A DNA stretch of 64,000 nt from Nocardia elegans NBRC 108235 (GCF_001612845.1 NZ_BDBF01000013.1:111053-175052); one strand, 5' to 3'. Positions 15,876 to 25,237 are shown, counted from the stretch's first letter. Made by a program: numbers and translations. Notes: generated by a model not told the origin, from the letters alone.

Positions 15876-16297
15876 CTCGTCGGTGCGAACTACGCGATTA
15901 TAAACCTCCGCGTAACGGTTGTGCCGGAATATGTTGCAGGACCGAGATATTCGTACCGGCAGTGGGGGCGCGCGTGTGTGGCGCGGGCGACCATGTGCGA
16001 CGGCTCGTGTGCGGCAACGGCGTTCGCGGAGAACTCGACAGCGACGCTGGGTTAGCTAAAAATGTGCTAGCTGGCCCGGTTTGTCGGTGGCGGCTGTTGG
16101 GGGGTATGTCTGACACCCGCCTTCGGATAGGCGGAAGTCTGCCGCGCCGCAACACTAATCAAGCGTCCAATCTGGAACATTGTCCATATCGCCACTCGAG
16201 TTCGGCGGCTGCCATTCCATCCGCGCGATCGGGCATTTAGGAATTCCGCCCCTCGGCACGTAAGGTTGCCGATCGGTTACTGAGTTTCTCGTCTCAC
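15876..16297. other. Non-coding interval with two divergent promoters
   Basis: 422 bp between divergent starts. No frame in it has actinobacterial codon bias or a recognisable domain. It is less GC-rich than its surroundings and must contain promoters for the methyltransferase and the monooxygenase. A short hairpin CCGCCT/AGGCGG lies near 16120-16137. No TGCAAGTACAT motif like that near the other DUF574 gene was seen. Confidence 0.5.
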
Positions 16298-17794
16298 ATG
16301 GAGGTGGTAGAGGGCTTGCACAGCACAGTGGTCGTCGTCGGGTCCGGATTCGGGGGAATCGGCATGGGAACGGCGCTGCGGCGCGCGGGGATGGACGATT
16401 TCGTCATCCTGGAGGAATCGCCCGAATTGGGGGGCGTGTGGCGAGACAACACCTATCCGGGATGTAGCTGTGATGTACCGGCGCACCTGTATTCGTTCTC
16501 GTTCGCGCCGTATCGCAGTACCGGTATCCGATTCCCGGGGCGCCGCAGGACCTTGGAATATCTGCGGGCCGTCGCCGCCGCAGAAGGGCTACCCGGCCAT
16601 CTGCACACCGGCACCGCCGTCGCCGAGGCGACCTACTCGGAATCGGGTGCGTGCTGGGAACTGCGGGCCGCGAACGGGATTCGGTTCACCGCCGATGTCG
16701 TGGTCTTCGCTGTCGGCCAACTGCATCGCCCGAACATCCCGGAGATCCCCGGCCGCGACGAATTCGACGGCGCGTCGTTCCACACCGCCGACTGGGATCA
16801 TGCGGCCGAGCTGCGCGGGCGGCGGATCGCCCTGATCGGCACCGGATCCAGTGCGGCACAATGCCTGCCGGCGTTGGCCGACACGGCCGCGTCCGTGCGG
16901 ATATTCCAGCGAACTCCGCAGTGGATCCTCCCCAAACCGGCCGCCGAATTCGGCCCGGCGACGCGCGCGGCGCTGCGGCTGCCCGGTGCGCAGCGCGCCT
17001 ACCGCTGGGGTCTGCACCAGGCCGCCGACTCGCTGCTGGCGCCGATCATGCACCGCCGCTGGCCCGCCCGGCCCGCGGAATGGATTGCGCGACAGTACCT
17101 TCGGCGCAGTGTCGCCGATCCGGTGCTGCGGGGAAGGCTCACCCCGGACTATCCGATCGGCGCCAAACGCATCGTCTTCGACAGCCACTTCTATCGCACG
17201 CTGGGTCGCGACAACGTGGAACTGACCACCTCGGCGATCGCCCGCATCACCCGCGACGGCGTCGTGACCGCTGACGGCGGGCGCTACGACGCCGATGTCA
17301 TCGTCTACGCGACAGGATTCCGCGCCGCCGAATTCCTGGCTCCGATCACCGTGCGCGGCCGTGGTGGACAGTCCCTGCAGGACCGATGGCGTTCGGGCGC
17401 TGACGCTTTCATGGGTCTGGCGGTGCCGGGATTTCCCAACGCGTTCCTCATCGCCGGACCCAACTCGTTCACTCCGGCGGGCAGCAATCCGGCGATGAAG
17501 GAGCATCAGATCGCCTACATCATGCGCTGCCTGCGCTGGCGCGACGAGATCGGAGCGGCGGCGATCGAGGTGCGGGCCGACGCGATGGCGGCGTATCGAG
17601 CATGGCTGGCGGACGCGCTCGCGACCACGGTGTGGTCGGCGGATGTGCCCAGTTGGTACACCCACGACAGCGGCGCGATCACCAACCCCTGGCCCGCCTC
17701 CGTGCGCACCTACGCCCGGATGTTGCGTCGCCCGCCGGCGTCGAGCTTCGCACCGGTGCACCGCACCGCCGCCGCCGAAACGGTCGGAGCCTGA
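16298..17794 (+). CDS. Flavin-containing (Baeyer-Villiger-type) monooxygenase
   Basis: About 495 residues. Two Rossmann motifs are visible: VVVVGSGFGGIGMG (FAD) near residue 12 and IALIGTGSSAAQCLPAL (NADPH) near 180. Between them FDGASFHTADWD fits the FxGxxxHxxxW fingerprint of class B monooxygenases. GVWRDNTYPGCSCDVP is also characteristic. Substrates are ketones or aldehydes oxidised with O2 and NADPH. ATG 16298 has no upstream ribosome site, while GGAGGT inside its first codons precedes TTG 16316, so the shorter start is possible. Single gene. Confidence 0.9.
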   Translation: MEVVEGLHSTVVVVGSGFGGIGMGTALRRAGMDDFVILEESPELGGVWRDNTYPGCSCDVPAHLYSFSFAPYRSTGIRFPGRRRTLEYLRAVAAAEGLPGHLHTGTAVAEATYSESGACWELRAANGIRFTADVVVFAVGQLHRPNIPEIPGRDEFDGASFHTADWDHAAELRGRRIALIGTGSSAAQCLPALADTAASVRIFQRTPQWILPKPAAEFGPATRAALRLPGAQRAYRWGLHQAADSLLAPIMHRRWPARPAEWIARQYLRRSVADPVLRGRLTPDYPIGAKRIVFDSHFYRTLGRDNVELTTSAIARITRDGVVTADGGRYDADVIVYATGFRAAEFLAPITVRGRGGQSLQDRWRSGADAFMGLAVPGFPNAFLIAGPNSFTPAGSNPAMKEHQIAYIMRCLRWRDEIGAAAIEVRADAMAAYRAWLADALATTVWSADVPSWYTHDSGAITNPWPASVRTYARMLRRPPASSFAPVHRTAAAETVGA

Positions 17795-17810
17795 CCCGGC
17801 TCGCGCGACG

Positions 17811-17848
17811 AGGCCGCCCGTCGCGAAATACTTTGCGCCGGGCGGCCT
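17811..17848. terminator. Hairpin between convergent genes
   Basis: Arms AGGCCGCCCG (17811-17820) and CGGGCGGCCT (17839-17848), 18-nt loop, then TTTCGG. It lies between the converging monooxygenase (ends 17794) and RibD-like reductase (ends 17895) genes and plausibly stops the former. Confidence 0.55.
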
Positions 17849-17894
17849 TTCGGTCATGGTGACGCACTCGGTGAACGTGACCCGGTCGCGGCGA

Positions 17895-18506
17895 TCAGTC
17901 CTCGTCGTGGGCCAGATGCTGTTTGGCCTGGTCGTAGTCGCCCTCGAGGTGGTGTCCGGGTCCGTAGACGAGATGGACGACGCCGGTGCGGAAGGCGGTC
18001 GAGCGAAGCAGGGTCAGCGGGAGAGTGGCCTCGGCGTCGTCGAACAGGCGCATACCGGATCGCACCGCGATCGGGTGCACCAGCAGATGCAGTTCGTCGA
18101 GCAGTCCCGCGCCGAGCAGTGCCCGCACCACCGAGACCGAGCCGGAGATGGCGATATCCCCGCCGGGTTCCCGCTTCAACGCCGTCACCCCGGCGATCAG
18201 ATCACCCTGCAGCACTTCGGAATTGCGCCAGGTGAAGTTGTGCTCGCCGCGTGACACCACGATCTTGCGGGCGTCGCCCAGTTTGCGGCCGAACTCCGCG
18301 TCGGGCCCACCGGCTGCCTCGCGTTCGGGCCAGGCGCCGGCGAAGCTGTCGTAGGTCTTGCGCCCCAGCAGCAGCGTGTCGGCACTGCCGAGCTGGGCAT
18401 CGACCGCCGCGCCCATCTCCTCGTTGTAATAGGGGAAGTGCCAGTCCTGCGGATTCTCGACGACACCGTCGAGAGCGATGAACAAGCCGGCCGTGATCGT
18501 GCGCAT
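17895..18506 (-). CDS. Dihydrofolate-reductase-family (RibD C-terminal-like) protein
   Basis: 203 residues. The DHFR/RibD fold is evident from ITAGLFIALDGVVENPQDW, TLLLGRKTYDSFAGAWP and the GDIAISGSVSVVRALL cofactor loop. Actinobacteria carry many such stand-alone proteins, presumed NADPH-dependent reductases; none of the folate-specific context is present. ATG 18506 is preceded by CAGGAGA. Another member of the family lies at 23.8 kb. It stands alone and converges on the monooxygenase gene. Confidence 0.85.
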   Translation of the reverse strand: MRTITAGLFIALDGVVENPQDWHFPYYNEEMGAAVDAQLGSADTLLLGRKTYDSFAGAWPEREAAGGPDAEFGRKLGDARKIVVSRGEHNFTWRNSEVLQGDLIAGVTALKREPGGDIAISGSVSVVRALLGAGLLDELHLLVHPIAVRSGMRLFDDAEATLPLTLLRSTAFRTGVVHLVYGPGHHLEGDYDQAKQHLAHDED

Positions 18507-18878
18507 GATGTCTCCTGGGTCCGAGAAGTCCCTGTTGCACGATCCGACGGCGCGAGCGCGCGGAAGTCATCGGTGCCGGCGAAGATCTCCGGCGGCGCGA
18601 GTGCGGCGACGAGAGTGGAGCAAAAAGTGAGCGGTTCCCCATATTTTGTCGCCAAATGTGCCGAACTGCTCGCGCTGTCACCGATTGACGCAGGTCGGAG
18701 GCTATGCGGCGGGGTGTCGAAAATGTCCAAAACGGAGTAGAAGGTGAGCGGAGGCTCGCATTACCGTTCCATCAGGTAACACCTACGGCCGGTGAACGGG
18801 CGGCGTCCATATCGCCCGATCATCGATCCGGCAGATCTCGCGAAGGCTGCGGATCTGGTCCGTGACAAGGAGGTCAGA
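18507..18878. other. Non-coding interval between divergent genes
   Basis: 372 bp with no convincing coding sequence, separating the RibD-like gene from the PucR-type regulator. An AT-richer stretch at 18625-18660 (AAAAAGTGAGCGG, TATTTTGTCGCC) may be a promoter region. The frame of the regulator is open back to 18792 but the strong ribosome site at 18867 argues for the later start. Confidence 0.5.
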
Positions 18879-20132
18879 GTGACGACAGCAAGCACAGTCG
18901 GTGCTGAGCGCGCGATATCCGGCCGCGCCACCTCGCTGTCCATGCGGGACGCGCAGGCCATGTCCCGGGAACTGGTCCTGCACCTCGGCGGATCCGTGGC
19001 GCCGTTCACCACCCTGCCCGCCGATGTGATGTCCGGTGAGGTGTCGGCGGTCGCGCGGATCTGTGTGGAATGGTCGATCCGCCGGGTCAACGGCGGGGAT
19101 CTTCCCGAACGCACCGATCGGCTGCGGGCCGCGGCCGCGCGCTGGTGCCGCGCCGGCATCCCGATCGAGGTGGTCGTGCACGCGGTCCACGAGGGATTCA
19201 AGGCCGGACTGGACCTGCTGTTCGCCCGGGCCAAGGCCAGCGATGCCGAACTCGTCGTCCGGGGCACCGCCACCGCGCTGGAACTGCTGGACCTGATCAC
19301 CGCGACCGTCAGCAAGGCCTACGTCCAGGAGCGCCGCGCCGACGCCGTCGAACACCACACCGCCGTGCACACCCTCACCTCGGCGTTGCTCGGCGGGCAC
19401 GCCACCACGAAGCTGGCGCGCGAATGCGGGATCCGGATCGCCGAGCGGTATCACGTTCTCGCCCTGTGGATTCCGCCGCATCCCGACGAAACGCATCCGC
19501 GGCTGGACCGGAATGTGGTCGCGCGCCGCAAGCTGCGGCGGGTGCAGGCCGCGCTGGCGAAACTGTTGCGTGATCAGCCGCTGGCGATGCTCTCGGTCGA
19601 CGGCGGCACGGTGCTCATCCCCGAAACCGCCTGCACGGATACGGAATTGGACGATCTGCTCACCCGGCTGTCCGAGCTGGCCGGCGTGCCGCTGACCGCC
19701 GCGAAGGTGGGCGCCGCCGCGGCCGACGTCCCGGCCGCGGCGCAGCAGGCGCACGACCTGCTCGACACGGTGCGCCGGCTCGGACGCGGGCCCGGAGTGC
19801 ATCGCTTCGCCGAACTCGCGCTGCAGTATCAGCTCACCCGGCCCGGCATCGGCCGCGACATCCTCGACGCCCGGCTGGCACCCCTGGACGACCACCCCGA
19901 GCTGCTGGAAACGCTGCACGTCTTCTTCAACACCGACCTCAACCGGCAGCGTGCCGCGCGGCAATTGTGCATCCACCCGAACACCATCGATTACCGGCTG
20001 CGCCGCATCGGCCAGTTGACCGGTTTCGATCCGTCCCGCACCACCGGATTGTGGTATTTGCGTTCGGCGTTGATCGCCCGGCTCGGCATCAGCGACCGCG
20101 ATGCGTCCACGCCGGTGCGCCGGCCCGCCTGA
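18879..20132 (+). CDS. PucR/CdaR-type transcriptional regulator
   Basis: 417 residues from GTG 18879, chosen because AAGGAGG lies five bases upstream; the frame is open to 18792. The N-terminal 150 residues are helical and of RsbT-co-antagonist-like type common in actinobacterial PucR proteins (MSRELVLHLGG, WCRAGIPIEVVVHAVHEGFK). A central GGDEF-like domain follows, and the C-terminal PucR helix-turn-helix is clear: LETLHVFFNTDLNRQRAARQ, LCIHPNTIDYRLRRIGQLTG. These are usually activators of nearby catabolic or lipid genes. Targets here are unknown; it stands alone and converges on the AI-2E gene with only 8 bp between. Confidence 0.85.
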   Translation: MTTASTVGAERAISGRATSLSMRDAQAMSRELVLHLGGSVAPFTTLPADVMSGEVSAVARICVEWSIRRVNGGDLPERTDRLRAAAARWCRAGIPIEVVVHAVHEGFKAGLDLLFARAKASDAELVVRGTATALELLDLITATVSKAYVQERRADAVEHHTAVHTLTSALLGGHATTKLARECGIRIAERYHVLALWIPPHPDETHPRLDRNVVARRKLRRVQAALAKLLRDQPLAMLSVDGGTVLIPETACTDTELDDLLTRLSELAGVPLTAAKVGAAAADVPAAAQQAHDLLDTVRRLGRGPGVHRFAELALQYQLTRPGIGRDILDARLAPLDDHPELLETLHVFFNTDLNRQRAARQLCIHPNTIDYRLRRIGQLTGFDPSRTTGLWYLRSALIARLGISDRDASTPVRRPA

Positions 20133-20140
20133 TTCGGGCC

Positions 20141-21328
20141 TTACGCGCCGGAACCGGCCGGTGGCCGCTCGGTGGTGCCGTCCAGGTGCGGGTAGACCAC
20201 CTCCTGCACGATGAGCAGCACCGCGGCGGCACACGGGATCGCCAGCAGCGCGCCGAGGATGCCGAGCAGCGCGCCGCCCAGAATGATCGCCACCACCGTG
20301 ACCACCGCCGGCACCCGGACGGTGCGGTCCATGATGCGCGGGACGAGCAGGTAGTCCTCCAGCAGCCGCATCGCGAGGAAGAATCCGGCCGTGGCGATGC
20401 TGACCGGCAGCGAGACGGTCAGCGCGACGGCGGTGATGATCAACCCGGCGACCGTCGAGCCGATCAGCGGCACCAGGTCCAGCAGAGCCACCAGCACCGA
20501 GAGGATCAGCGGGTACGGCACCGAGAACACCGTCAGCCAGACGAATGTGGCGATCGCGGTGATCAGCGAGATCAGCAGATTGCCCAAGACGTATCCGCCG
20601 ACCTTGGTGAAGATGGCGTCGCCGAGCAGGATGGCGCGGGGGCGGCGCGACTGCGGGAAGAACCGGTACAGGCTGTGCCGGATGCGCGGGAAATTCGCCG
20701 AGAAGTAGATGGTCAGCACCGCCACGATCAACGCGCTGGCCAGTGCGCCGAAGACGCGCTCACCGGCGCCGAGCAGACCGTGGCGCAGGGAGGGGTTGTC
20801 GGTGAGGCCGTGTTCGAGTTCCTGATCCAGGTGCAGACGCTGCGACCACGATCGGATCAGCGGGTACTGGTTCTCCAGGTCGTGCAGCCGGTCGGAGGCG
20901 TGGTCGACCAGATCGCCGCCCTGGGTGACGAGCGGTGTGATCGCCGCGGCCAGGAATCCGGCGACGAGCAGTGTGGCACAGCCGAATACGACGGCGACGG
21001 CGGCCCAGCGCGGCAGTCGGCGCCGATTCAGCCAGGCGACCAGCGGCTCGATCCCGATCGCCAGGAACAGCGCCACGCCCACCAGCACGAGGGCCTGTCG
21101 TGCGGTCGCCAGCATGTCCACGATGCCGATCGCGAGGAGGACGCCGAGGCCGCCGGTCACGCCGATCACGAACGGTGAATTGCGGTCGAACCGCGGGCCC
21201 GGCCGCCCGTGCGGGTGCTGCGCGCCGGCCGACTCGGAGGCCGCGCGTTCGGCTGCCGCGATCGGCTCCGGGACCGACGGCTCGCCCTGCGGGCCGCGTT
21301 CGGCGTCCGAATCGGCGGAACTACCCAT
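20141..21328 (-). CDS. AI-2E/PerM-family membrane transporter
   Basis: 395 residues. A charged 50-residue N-terminus is followed by about eight membrane helices in the AI-2E exporter pattern: IGVTGGLGVLLAIGIVDML, LVLVGVALFLAIGIEPLVAW, later LVPLIGSTVAGLIITAVAL and the hallmark ILGGALLGILGALLAIPCAA. Family members export small molecules or act as Na+/H+ antiporters; substrate unknown. It follows the mycolyltransferase-like gene on the same strand (75-bp gap). Confidence 0.9.
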   Translation of the reverse strand: MGSSADSDAERGPQGEPSVPEPIAAAERAASESAGAQHPHGRPGPRFDRNSPFVIGVTGGLGVLLAIGIVDMLATARQALVLVGVALFLAIGIEPLVAWLNRRRLPRWAAVAVVFGCATLLVAGFLAAAITPLVTQGGDLVDHASDRLHDLENQYPLIRSWSQRLHLDQELEHGLTDNPSLRHGLLGAGERVFGALASALIVAVLTIYFSANFPRIRHSLYRFFPQSRRPRAILLGDAIFTKVGGYVLGNLLISLITAIATFVWLTVFSVPYPLILSVLVALLDLVPLIGSTVAGLIITAVALTVSLPVSIATAGFFLAMRLLEDYLLVPRIMDRTVRVPAVVTVVAIILGGALLGILGALLAIPCAAAVLLIVQEVVYPHLDGTTERPPAGSGA

Positions 21329-21403
21329 TCTTGGCAGCGTAGCGCCCGTGCGCCGTGCTCGGGCCGGACCAGGGCGGCGGGTCCGCGCCGAACTCGGGTG
21401 GGC

Positions 21404-22522
21404 TCACTGTCCCAGTGCCCGAGCGAACACCGGCCAGCTCCGGTGCAGGTCCTCCTGCCAGTAGCCCCAGGAATGGGTGCCGGTGGGACGCATGTCGAAG
21501 GTGGCGGGAATGGCGAGTTCGGTGAGCCTGGTGTGGAGTTCGCGGGTGCAGCGGACCGCGCCGGTTTCCAGGGCGCCGCCGACGAGGATCTGGTCGGCCA
21601 ATTTCGCAGGGCTGGAACGGATTCCGGGACCGTCGAGGGTGTCCAGCGGTCCGGGCAGCCCGGTGCCGGTGGAGACGTAGATCGCGGTGCCGCGCAAGCG
21701 GTCCGCGTGCAGGTAGGGGTCGTTGGCCGCCCAGGCCGGGTCCGTCGGCGGGCCCCACATGTTCACGGTGTTGCCCCTACCGCCGCCCACGACCGCGTCG
21801 ACGATGAGCTGACCGGGCGGGTCGCTGGTGCGTGCGCAGCCCGAGTACGACCCGATCGCCTTGTACAAGCCCGGGGCGGCCAGTGCCAGCTGAAAGACCG
21901 AGGTCCCGGCCATCGATATTCCGATGATCGCGTTCCTGCCGTTTCCGCCGAAGCCGGAATCGATGATCGGTGGTAGTTCCTCGGTCAGAAACGTCGTCCA
22001 CCGCTGCCTGCCCAGCACCGGATCGTCGGCGCGCCAGTCGGTGAAGTAACTGCTGGCACCGCCGAACGGCACCACCACGGTGACCTGCTTGTCGGCGAAG
22101 AACTGCGCGATATCGGTCCGGTTGATCCAGTTTCCGTCGGCGCCGCCGTCGATGCCGTTCAACAGGTATACCGTGGGTGCCGGTCGCGAGCGGTCCGGCG
22201 CCGGAAGCACTTCCAGCCGGATCGGAATGTTCATCGCCGCGGAGTGGACGGTCACCGTGAGGGCGCGTGATGAACCGGGCGTGGCCGTCGTCAGGACGGA
22301 CCCGTCGGCGGAGGGGCGGGCGTCCGTCAGGGCCTGGGTGGCCGAAACCGAGGCGGGCACAGGCGAATCGGGTGCGGTGGCAGGTGGCACGGTAGGCGGT
22401 TGGGCGGTGGCCGAACCGCAGGCGAGTCCGGCCGTCATCGACAGCGCCGCGGCCAGCCGCGCCGAGGTGCGGCCGATGCCCTGCAACACAGCAGAATTCC
22501 CATGCAACACAGCAGAATTCAC
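21404..22522 (-). CDS. Antigen-85-like secreted esterase/mycolyltransferase, paralogue 1
   Basis: 372 residues with an N-terminal export signal (LAAALSMTAGLACGSATA) and a Ser/Pro/Ala-rich linker. The alpha/beta-hydrolase domain has the nucleophile elbow GISMAGTSVFQL and the C-terminal GTHSWGYWQEDLH, corresponding to the Ser and His of the antigen 85 triad. Antigen 85 proteins transfer mycolic acids onto trehalose and arabinogalactan outside the membrane. The segment FFADKQVTVVVPFGGASSYF is nearly identical in the paralogue divergently placed at 22.8 kb. The N-terminus has a 7-codon tandem duplication. Cleavage site and acyl specificity are not determinable. Confidence 0.85.
   Translation of the reverse strand: MNSAVLHGNSAVLQGIGRTSARLAAALSMTAGLACGSATAQPPTVPPATAPDSPVPASVSATQALTDARPSADGSVLTTATPGSSRALTVTVHSAAMNIPIRLEVLPAPDRSRPAPTVYLLNGIDGGADGNWINRTDIAQFFADKQVTVVVPFGGASSYFTDWRADDPVLGRQRWTTFLTEELPPIIDSGFGGNGRNAIIGISMAGTSVFQLALAAPGLYKAIGSYSGCARTSDPPGQLIVDAVVGGGRGNTVNMWGPPTDPAWAANDPYLHADRLRGTAIYVSTGTGLPGPLDTLDGPGIRSSPAKLADQILVGGALETGAVRCTRELHTRLTELAIPATFDMRPTGTHSWGYWQEDLHRSWPVFARALGQ
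22482..22520. repeat. 21-bp in-frame tandem duplication at a gene start
   Basis: TGCAACACAGCAGAATTC occurs at 22482-22499 and again at 22503-22520. In the minus-strand product this encodes NSAVLHG followed by NSAVLQG right after the initiator methionine. It is either a recent slippage event lengthening the signal peptide N-region, or evidence that the true start is the second copy or later. Confidence 0.75.
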
Positions 22523-22761
22523 GCGCCGCCTTTCCTGGGTCCGAAACCGCGGAACCGCCGGCGCCGACGATAGGCCGCCGCGGTGCTACCCGGCAATCGC
22601 CGCGTGCCGGCTTTGGCCTGTATGCCAGCGCGGACGCGCCCGGTCTGGTAATGGCCACAAATTCCGCGCTATCGGGTGCCGGAGCAGGGGCCGGCGTCGT
22701 TGACTGTGGTCGGCCGTCGGGGAGTCGTGCCGCGAACACATGTCGAGATCGGAGTGCGAGG

Positions 22762-23793
22762 ATGGTCAGCCGCCCGCCGAGAATGCGCATCGCCCGTGCC
22801 GTCGCCGTGCTGTCGGCCGTGATCACCGTGGCGGCGGCGATCACCGTCTCGAACGAGCGCGCGACCGCCGATCCCGCCGAGGCCGGCGCACCCGACGGTT
22901 CGCACATCAGCGATATCCACCGGCGCGACGACCGGATCCTCGATATCGGCGTGTACTCGGCGGCCATGCGCAATGTGACTCGCGTGCAACTGATTCGCGC
23001 CGCCGACCCGGACCGGCCGGCGCCGACGCTGTATCTGCTCAACGGAGCCAACGGCGGGATCAGCGACGGCAGCTGGGCCGATCGCACCGATATCGCCGCA
23101 TTCTTCGCCGACAAGCAAGTCAACGTGGTGGTGCCGTTCGGCGGTGCCAGCAGCTATTTCACCGATTGGCGCGCCGACGATCCGGTGCTGGGCCGGCAGC
23201 GGTGGCGCACCTTCCTGACCAAGGAATTGCCGCCGATCATCGATTCCGGCTTCGGCGGTACCGGGGTGAACGCGATCGCCGGAATCTCGATGGCGGGGAC
23301 CTCGGTCTTCCAGCTGGCACTGGCCGCGCCGGGTTTGTACAAGGCGGTCGGCTCGTACTCCGGATGTGTGCGCACCAGCGACCCGCAGGGGCAGTTGATC
23401 GTCGACGCCGTGGTCGGAAATCGGATGGGGAACACCGTGAACATGTGGGGGCCGCCGACGGATCCGGCGTGGGCGGCCAACGACCCCTACCTGCACGCGG
23501 ATCGTTTGCGCGGCACCGCGATCTACGTCTCCACCGGCACCGGAATCCCGGGACCGCTCGACACTTTCCAGGGAGCGCACGGTGACGCGACGCAGCTCGC
23601 CTATCAACTCGTTTTCGGTGCGGCACTCGAAGGCGTCACGAATCTCTGCACCCACCAGCTGCACGACCGCCTGCAGCAACTCGGCGTGCCCGCGACCTTC
23701 GATTTCCGGCCGACCGGCACCCACTCCTGGGGCTACTGGCAGGAGGACCTGCACACCTCGTGGCCGCTGTTCGCCGACGCCCTCGGTGCGTGA
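22762..23793 (+). CDS. Antigen-85-like secreted esterase/mycolyltransferase, paralogue 2
   Basis: 343 residues from ATG 22762, which starts a clear signal peptide (RIARAVAVLSAVITVAAAIT). Domain landmarks match its neighbour: TLYLLNGANGG, SSYFTDWRADDPVLGRQRW, nucleophile GISMAGTSVF, histidine in GTHSWGYWQED. Longest frame starts at 22651 but lacks a signal there. Transcribed away from paralogue 1 with 239 bp between the starts; the two probably arose by inverted duplication. Expected to act in the outer envelope on mycolate or other long-chain esters. Confidence 0.85.
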   Translation: MVSRPPRMRIARAVAVLSAVITVAAAITVSNERATADPAEAGAPDGSHISDIHRRDDRILDIGVYSAAMRNVTRVQLIRAADPDRPAPTLYLLNGANGGISDGSWADRTDIAAFFADKQVNVVVPFGGASSYFTDWRADDPVLGRQRWRTFLTKELPPIIDSGFGGTGVNAIAGISMAGTSVFQLALAAPGLYKAVGSYSGCVRTSDPQGQLIVDAVVGNRMGNTVNMWGPPTDPAWAANDPYLHADRLRGTAIYVSTGTGIPGPLDTFQGAHGDATQLAYQLVFGAALEGVTNLCTHQLHDRLQQLGVPATFDFRPTGTHSWGYWQEDLHTSWPLFADALGA

Positions 23794-23803
23794 GGTGCCG
23801 GAG

Positions 23804-24403
23804 TCAGCGCACGCGATCGTAGACGACGGCCATCTCGCCCAGTTCACCCGTTTCCTGGTGGGAGAGTGACCATGTCGTCGCCGGCAGGCCGTCGTCGAAC
23901 AGGCGTGGTCCGCCACCGGCGATCTCGGGGCAGACGATGAGGTACAGGCGGTCGAGCAGATCGGCGGCGAGCAGGTCCTTGATGACGCTCGCGCTGCTGT
24001 TGACCAGGATGTCGCCGGTGCCGGTGCCGCGCAGGTCGGCGATCACGTCGGCGGCCGGGGCGTTCACGATGCGGGTGCGGTCCCAGGGGGCGTCGGTTAG
24101 CGTCCGGGACAGCACCACCTTCTCCGTATCGACCAGCCACTTCGCATATCCGCGGTCGCGCGGGTCGGCGGTATCGTCGGCGGCGACCGAGGGCCAGAAG
24201 CCGAGGAAACCCTCCGCGTTGAGCCGGCCCAGCACCGCCGTGGTGGCGTTCTCCCGCATCCGGGTGAGGTGATCGCGCGCGACCTCGGTGGTCGCATAGC
24301 GAACGATGGGGCCCATATCGGCCGGGCCGCCGGGACCGCGGTACCGGCCGTCGAGGGTGATGCTGAGGTTGGCAGTCACTCTGCGGGCATGCGTGTCGCT
24401 CAT
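23804..24403 (-). CDS. RibD-like/DHFR-family reductase
   Basis: 199 residues with the RibD C-terminal fold: VTANLSITLDGRYRGPGG, ATTAVLGRLNAEGFLGFWP, GDILVNSSASVIKDLLAADL and LYLIVCPEIAGGGPRLFDDG. It is distinct from the protein at 17.9 kb. AAGGAG lies seven bases before ATG 24403. It follows the ArsR-SRPBCC gene by 24 bp on the same strand, so the two form an operon, a pairing often seen in actinobacteria where the regulator is autoregulated. Confidence 0.87.
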   Translation of the reverse strand: MSDTHARRVTANLSITLDGRYRGPGGPADMGPIVRYATTEVARDHLTRMRENATTAVLGRLNAEGFLGFWPSVAADDTADPRDRGYAKWLVDTEKVVLSRTLTDAPWDRTRIVNAPAADVIADLRGTGTGDILVNSSASVIKDLLAADLLDRLYLIVCPEIAGGGPRLFDDGLPATTWSLSHQETGELGEMAVVYDRVR

Positions 24404-24427
24404 GGTGGGCTCCTTTGTTTCGTCTGG

Positions 24428-25237
24428 TTATTCGGTGGACGTGGATGCGCCGACAGCGTCGGCGAGGTTGTCGAGGACTGCGGCCCAACCGGTTTCGATT
24501 CCGGCGATGAAGGCGGCCGCGTCGACGGTGGTTTCGGTGATGGTCAACGCCAGGTGCATTCGGGTGCCCTCGGTGGTCTCGGTGAGGGTGAGGGAGTAGC
24601 GGCCGGTGAAGGCCACCGCGCCCGCGTCGTCCAGGACGGACAGATCGAAGACCAGGCGCTCGTTCTTCTCCGCTGCCAGAACACGCCCCTGCGAGCGATA
24701 CCGCGTCCCCTCAGGGTCGCGATAGTCCAGGACGGCCCGCCCGCCGGGTGTGGGTTCGAGTACGCATTCGGTGATGCGCATCGGCGCCGGCGCCCACCAG
24801 GCCGCCAGCAGATCCGGATCGACCCAGTGCCGCCACACGGTGCTACACGGCGCGGCCACCGTGCGCTCGAAGCTGAACGTCCGCCCGTCCGCCCACCGAT
24901 CATGCTGCGCCGCAGCGGTTTCCGCGTCGATCGCCGCACGGTACCGGGCAACCACATCCCGCTCGCCGGCATGCGCCTCGGCCGTCTCCGCAACCTCGCG
25001 CAGCCGCCGAGCCAGCTCGTGCAGCGGTCCCGCCTCGAGGGCGTACACCCGTCGTTGCCCCAACGGAAAGACGGTGACCACCCCCGCCCGAGCCAGCGTC
25101 TGCAGATGTTTGGTCGTCTGCGGCTGCCGCAACCCGGTCGTCTCCGCCAACTCCCCGACCGAGCGAGGTCGCTCGGCCAGCAGCTCGACGATCCGCCACC
25201 GCGCACCGTCGCCCAGGGCGGAGAAGATCTGATCCAT
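24428..25237 (-). CDS. ArsR-type HTH fused to an SRPBCC (AHSA1-like) domain
   Basis: 269 residues, a two-domain fusion. Residues about 1-95 are an ArsR winged helix (MDQIFSALGDGARWRIVELL, SVGELAETTGLRQPQTTKHL). Residues about 115-265 are an SRPBCC lipid/hydrophobe-binding cavity: FSFERTVAAPCSTVWRHWVD, LLAAWWAPAPMRI and TGWAAVLDNLADAV. The fusion suggests direct ligand sensing. A 12-bp palindrome 19 bp upstream of the start is a likely self-operator. First gene of an operon with the RibD-like reductase. Confidence 0.9.
   Translation of the reverse strand: MDQIFSALGDGARWRIVELLAERPRSVGELAETTGLRQPQTTKHLQTLARAGVVTVFPLGQRRVYALEAGPLHELARRLREVAETAEAHAGERDVVARYRAAIDAETAAAQHDRWADGRTFSFERTVAAPCSTVWRHWVDPDLLAAWWAPAPMRITECVLEPTPGGRAVLDYRDPEGTRYRSQGRVLAAEKNERLVFDLSVLDDAGAVAFTGRYSLTLTETTEGTRMHLALTITETTVDAAAFIAGIETGWAAVLDNLADAVGASTSTE

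Noticed and set aside
18792..18878. 29-codon N-terminal extension of the PucR-type regulator
   Set aside because: A strong AAGGAGG site supports GTG 18879 and the extension has no family counterpart.
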